From contig NC_087185.1 in NCBI RefSeq assembly GCF_035594125.1, positions 15,509,164 to 15,573,163 of the forward strand: a stretch of DNA of 64,000 nucleotides, in the 5' to 3' direction. The notes below the pieces were generated by a model. That model saw only the letters and a list, made by a program, of their open reading frames with translations. It searched no databases and was not told the origin of the DNA. Origin of the DNA: Scylla paramamosain (lineage: Eukaryota; Arthropoda; Malacostraca; Decapoda; Portunidae). A program made the translations under genes and the position numbers. This document shows, piece by piece, positions 58,085 to 64,000 of this stretch. The first letter of the stretch is position 1, and every line of letters begins with the position of its first letter.

Positions 58085-58470
58085 ATCACTGAACCACTAA
58101 CATAACTATGTAGATCACAGTACAAATAATATCCTACCTTACACAATAGTTATCCTTTACAGTAGTGACTCACAGCTAACAAATCCAGCAATCCCCGGAT
58201 GACGCACCGACTTGTTTACAAATGTTTAAATGCCAGTGTTTACATGTGGTGCACTTTCACGGGGGAAGGACTCGTGTTTGTGACGGGAAAAGACAAGTTT
58301 ATGAATGCTTATATGCTTTGCAACGTGTATCCCATAGCTCACGTATGCTGCGTAACGCACCTCACAAGGTAATAGAAAGGTGGTGGACGCACGCCAAGAT
58401 TAATGTGACGAATACTGAAGTGTGTGAAGGCCAAGGTGAAGGCCGCGCTGCCTCCACGCTCAGGTGTGTT
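58085..58470. promoter_or_regulatory. putative bidirectional promoter region between UMAD1 and MPPE1
   Basis: The two genes are transcribed away from each other and their coding starts are 2.8 kb apart. Around 58195-58470 the composition becomes locally richer in GC and CpG (gatgacgcaccgac, ggtggacgcacgcc), unlike the flanks. A potential splice donor CAG|gtgtgt sits at 58462 on the plus strand and could end a non-coding first exon of MPPE1. The small open frame 58222-58506 across this island has no recognisable domain and is not called a gene. Confidence 0.3.
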
Positions 58471-58499
58471 GATAGGTATTGTGTCTGGTTTGGTTACAA

Positions 58500-58885
58500 C
58501 TTCTGACAGTACTTAACAACCCACATGATGATTTGTGTGTTTTTAATCAGGTGTTTATTTGGTTATGGTACAACTTTTAACTTTTTTTATTATTTATTTT
58601 TTTAGGTGTTTATTTCGTTAGGTTACAGTTTCTAACTAATTTTTAAGTCACATATTTTAAGTATTTATAATTAATTGTTGTTAATTTGGTTAGGTTACAA
58701 CTTTTGACAGTACTTACTAAGACACAGGGCTAAATGTTTGTAATCAAGTGTTGCTTAGCATTGTTTATTTGGTTAGGTTACAATTTTTGGTGGCTTTAGT
58801 GGCCTTTTGACTACTTTATAACACACATGATGGATTAAGTGTTTATAATCAGGTGATGTTTATTTGGTTAGGTTTCAATTGCAGA
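58500..58885. repeat. degenerate GTTAGGTTAC-containing tandem repeat
   Basis: Four or five diverged units share tgtttat--tcaggtgtttat, ttggttaggttacaa(c/t)tt and then ctt--gacagtactta. GGTTA(G/T)G words occur near 58563, 58620, 58690, 58775 and 58867, with spacing of about 60-110 bases. The reverse form, aaacctaacctaacc, appears at 59007. This is upstream of MPPE1. Confidence 0.55.
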
Positions 58886-59605
58886 TTGTAACTACTAACA
58901 CTACATGGGATTATGGAAATAATCTTAGCCTATCAATTTCTTGACATTTATTGTGATCTACACAATAAACAGATCAGCAGGGAAATCAATGAACTGGATG
59001 AATCTAAACCTAACCTAACCAAGCCATAAAATGAAAACACTAATGTTACTTCAGTATTGTCATTGTTGCTCTGGCATTAGAAACTTTACAATTAAATAAT
59101 TTAATCGCAATTGGGCATTTATAATTTGTCAGTTAGTTGAAGTGGCAATTATATTAGGAATTAACTGTATTTATAATCATTTCCGATTTATATTTTTCTC
59201 TCTGGTGTATTTATAATATTCAGCTTGTTGGAAACTGGCACAGACGCAACCTGCAGGCTACACTGATGACATGTCAGAACCTCACTGGGGAAATTTATAT
59301 ATAGATTGTTTATTCTAGATTATGTAGTGAAAATCAGCTCAGTTGTTTATACCAATCCTGTGCTTAAAGGATGTAGCATTGTCATAAATCTGGGTGGAAT
59401 ACTGGATTTTAATTCTTGTGGTATGGTTTTAACATGTTTCATAAAAGTTGATAAAAAAAATGCCATACTGTATTTGATTTAGATTTGGTATAATGCACTG
59501 TAGAAACTTAAATCTTATGTATTCCAGTGTTATGTTGTTGATTATGAATTGTATTATTACCAGAAAATTAACCTTCATTGTTTTAACTTGTATATATTAG
59601 TGTAC

Positions 59606-59655
59606 TTTTTTTTTTATTTTACATGCAAGGGAGACTGGCCAAAGTAAAAAGCTGT
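59606..59655 (-). mobile_element. short 3'-end remnant of the same LINE family
   Basis: Reading the minus strand, GGCCAGTCTCCCTTGCATGT followed by AAAATAAAAAA resembles the 3' end of the 47.4-kb element (GGCCAGTGTCCTTCCTACAT followed by its A-run). Only about 45 bases match. It lies upstream of the first recognised MPPE1 coding exon, probably in its 5' intron. Confidence 0.4.
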
Positions 59656-60103
59656 CATGTACATTTTCCAAACTATTAAGTGCACTCTCAAACTGACACA
59701 TAGTTTCATCTAGTTGCTTTTCACAGTCTCTTGATTGTCATTTACATTCTCCTGCCTTTACACTCCCCAAGCATTCATGGTAAATCTCTTAATTGCCACA
59801 TACAGTCTCCTAACTGCCATTTGCAATTTCATAATTTCATATATGATAGGCTTGGTTTTTCTCTCTTCTTTTGTATGCAATGTTAATGGAATACATAACA
59901 ATCATTTAGTATATGATCATTATCATAATGATGAACATAAAACATTTACAAGAATTTATATAAAAAAAACAACAATAATTATACTAACGCAGCATGTATT
60001 TCTTTTCCTCAGTTATGCATGAACATTGTTTTTCAGTCTTTCATACTAATCAGTTCACCTGTGTCAGGCCTCTTCTCTCCACCACAGGCTGCTGCTCAGG
60101 AGG

Positions 60104-63628
<3,525 letters not shown>

Positions 63629-64000
63629 GTAAGGACATATTACTGTATTATTGATAGTTTTTAACTTATTTTTTGGTTGGGCATGAGGTTTTAGTGTAAA
63701 TACTTTTTGAATACCAATCATTATGTTGATTTTTCTTTCAGGTTTCAGGTGATAGTTTGCCTTGTATAGCTCAGTCATCTATTAAGTTTATTCTTAAAAA
63801 ATATTGGTATAGTAGTGGTGATACAATTATGATGAATATTCATTCCCAGTATTCATTCAAGTATGTGTGACCTAGAGAGGTGGATCAGTCATCTATGGTG
63901 TGCACCTGACATTTCATTTTCTGTTGCATTGTTGCTGTTATTATTGCTTCATCCAGTATAGAGTCATCAGGAGGATCTTAGAGGAAGAGAGCAGCTGCAA
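63629..64000. other. MPPE1 intron, no further exon recognised
   Basis: The expected exon after PSFSWRNK...TFSM would encode the C-terminal membrane part. The candidate after the acceptor-like ttctttcag at 63741 soon yields sequence unlike the family, so the exon is probably outside the window. Confidence 0.5.

Noticed and set aside
58222..58506. 94-residue frame near the UMAD1/MPPE1 promoter region
   Set aside because: No domain or conserved motif, and its position fits a non-coding promoter or first exon better.
63741..63870. Ninth coding exon of MPPE1 after an acceptor-like ttctttcag
   Set aside because: The translation does not resemble the expected C-terminal part of the family.

Overview
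The window is eukaryotic and almost certainly from a crustacean, most likely a decapod. It is AT-rich and intron-rich. Simple sequence repeats are very abundant, with more than twenty long (AG)n, (GT)n, (AT)n or (AAT)n tracts that I estimate at about 6% of the bases. It carries CCTAA/TTAGG-type motifs, decaying non-LTR retrotransposons, and genes whose proteins look like animal, non-vertebrate orthologues. The organism is inferred; no marker names a species.

Layout. Bases 1-21,000 hold no host gene I can recognise. This part has a compound (CT)/(AT)/(AG) block (109-607), a roughly 160-bp degenerate tandem repeat (1490-1900), a cluster of CRE-like sites, and a striking 1.15-kb satellite alternating a conserved 35-bp unit with (GT)n. 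It also has a retroelement RNase H remnant, a small Tigger/pogo-type element with clear terminal inverted repeats, and an internally deleted LINE copy lying between microsatellites (11.4-13.0 kb).

From 46,496 down to 20,981 (minus strand) lies one gene of 13 or 14 coding exons for a FERM-domain protein of the FRMD3/FRMD5 type. Its exons join in phase from the start codon to a C-terminal membrane anchor and stop. Its introns contain a mariner remnant, a Helitron-like element, two retrotransposon fragments, several microsatellites and two 56-57-bp tandem duplications. Between this gene and the next (47.4-50.66 kb, minus strand) is a broken Jockey-like LINE of about 3.25 kb, sitting inside an (AT)n microsatellite.

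The right end is gene-dense. A MIC13/QIL1-like gene (plus strand, 51,010-52,847, three exons) encodes a mitochondrial inner-membrane MICOS subunit. A UMAD1-like gene (minus strand, 57,265-55,836, three exons) encodes a small UMA-domain protein. An MPPE1/PGAP5-like gene (plus strand, 60,104 to beyond the window) encodes a GPI-remodelling metallophosphoesterase. UMAD1 and MPPE1 are head to head and may share a promoter region. These host genes belong to unrelated pathways (membrane-cytoskeleton scaffolding, cristae organisation, probable ESCRT-linked function, GPI-anchor maturation); nothing suggests a functional cluster.

I found no unmistakable new system. The most unusual signals are the 35-bp/(GT)n composite satellite, the repeated placement of transposons against or inside microsatellites, and a nearly identical 221-bp sequence present both inside an old retrotransposon and next to the UMAD1 3' end.
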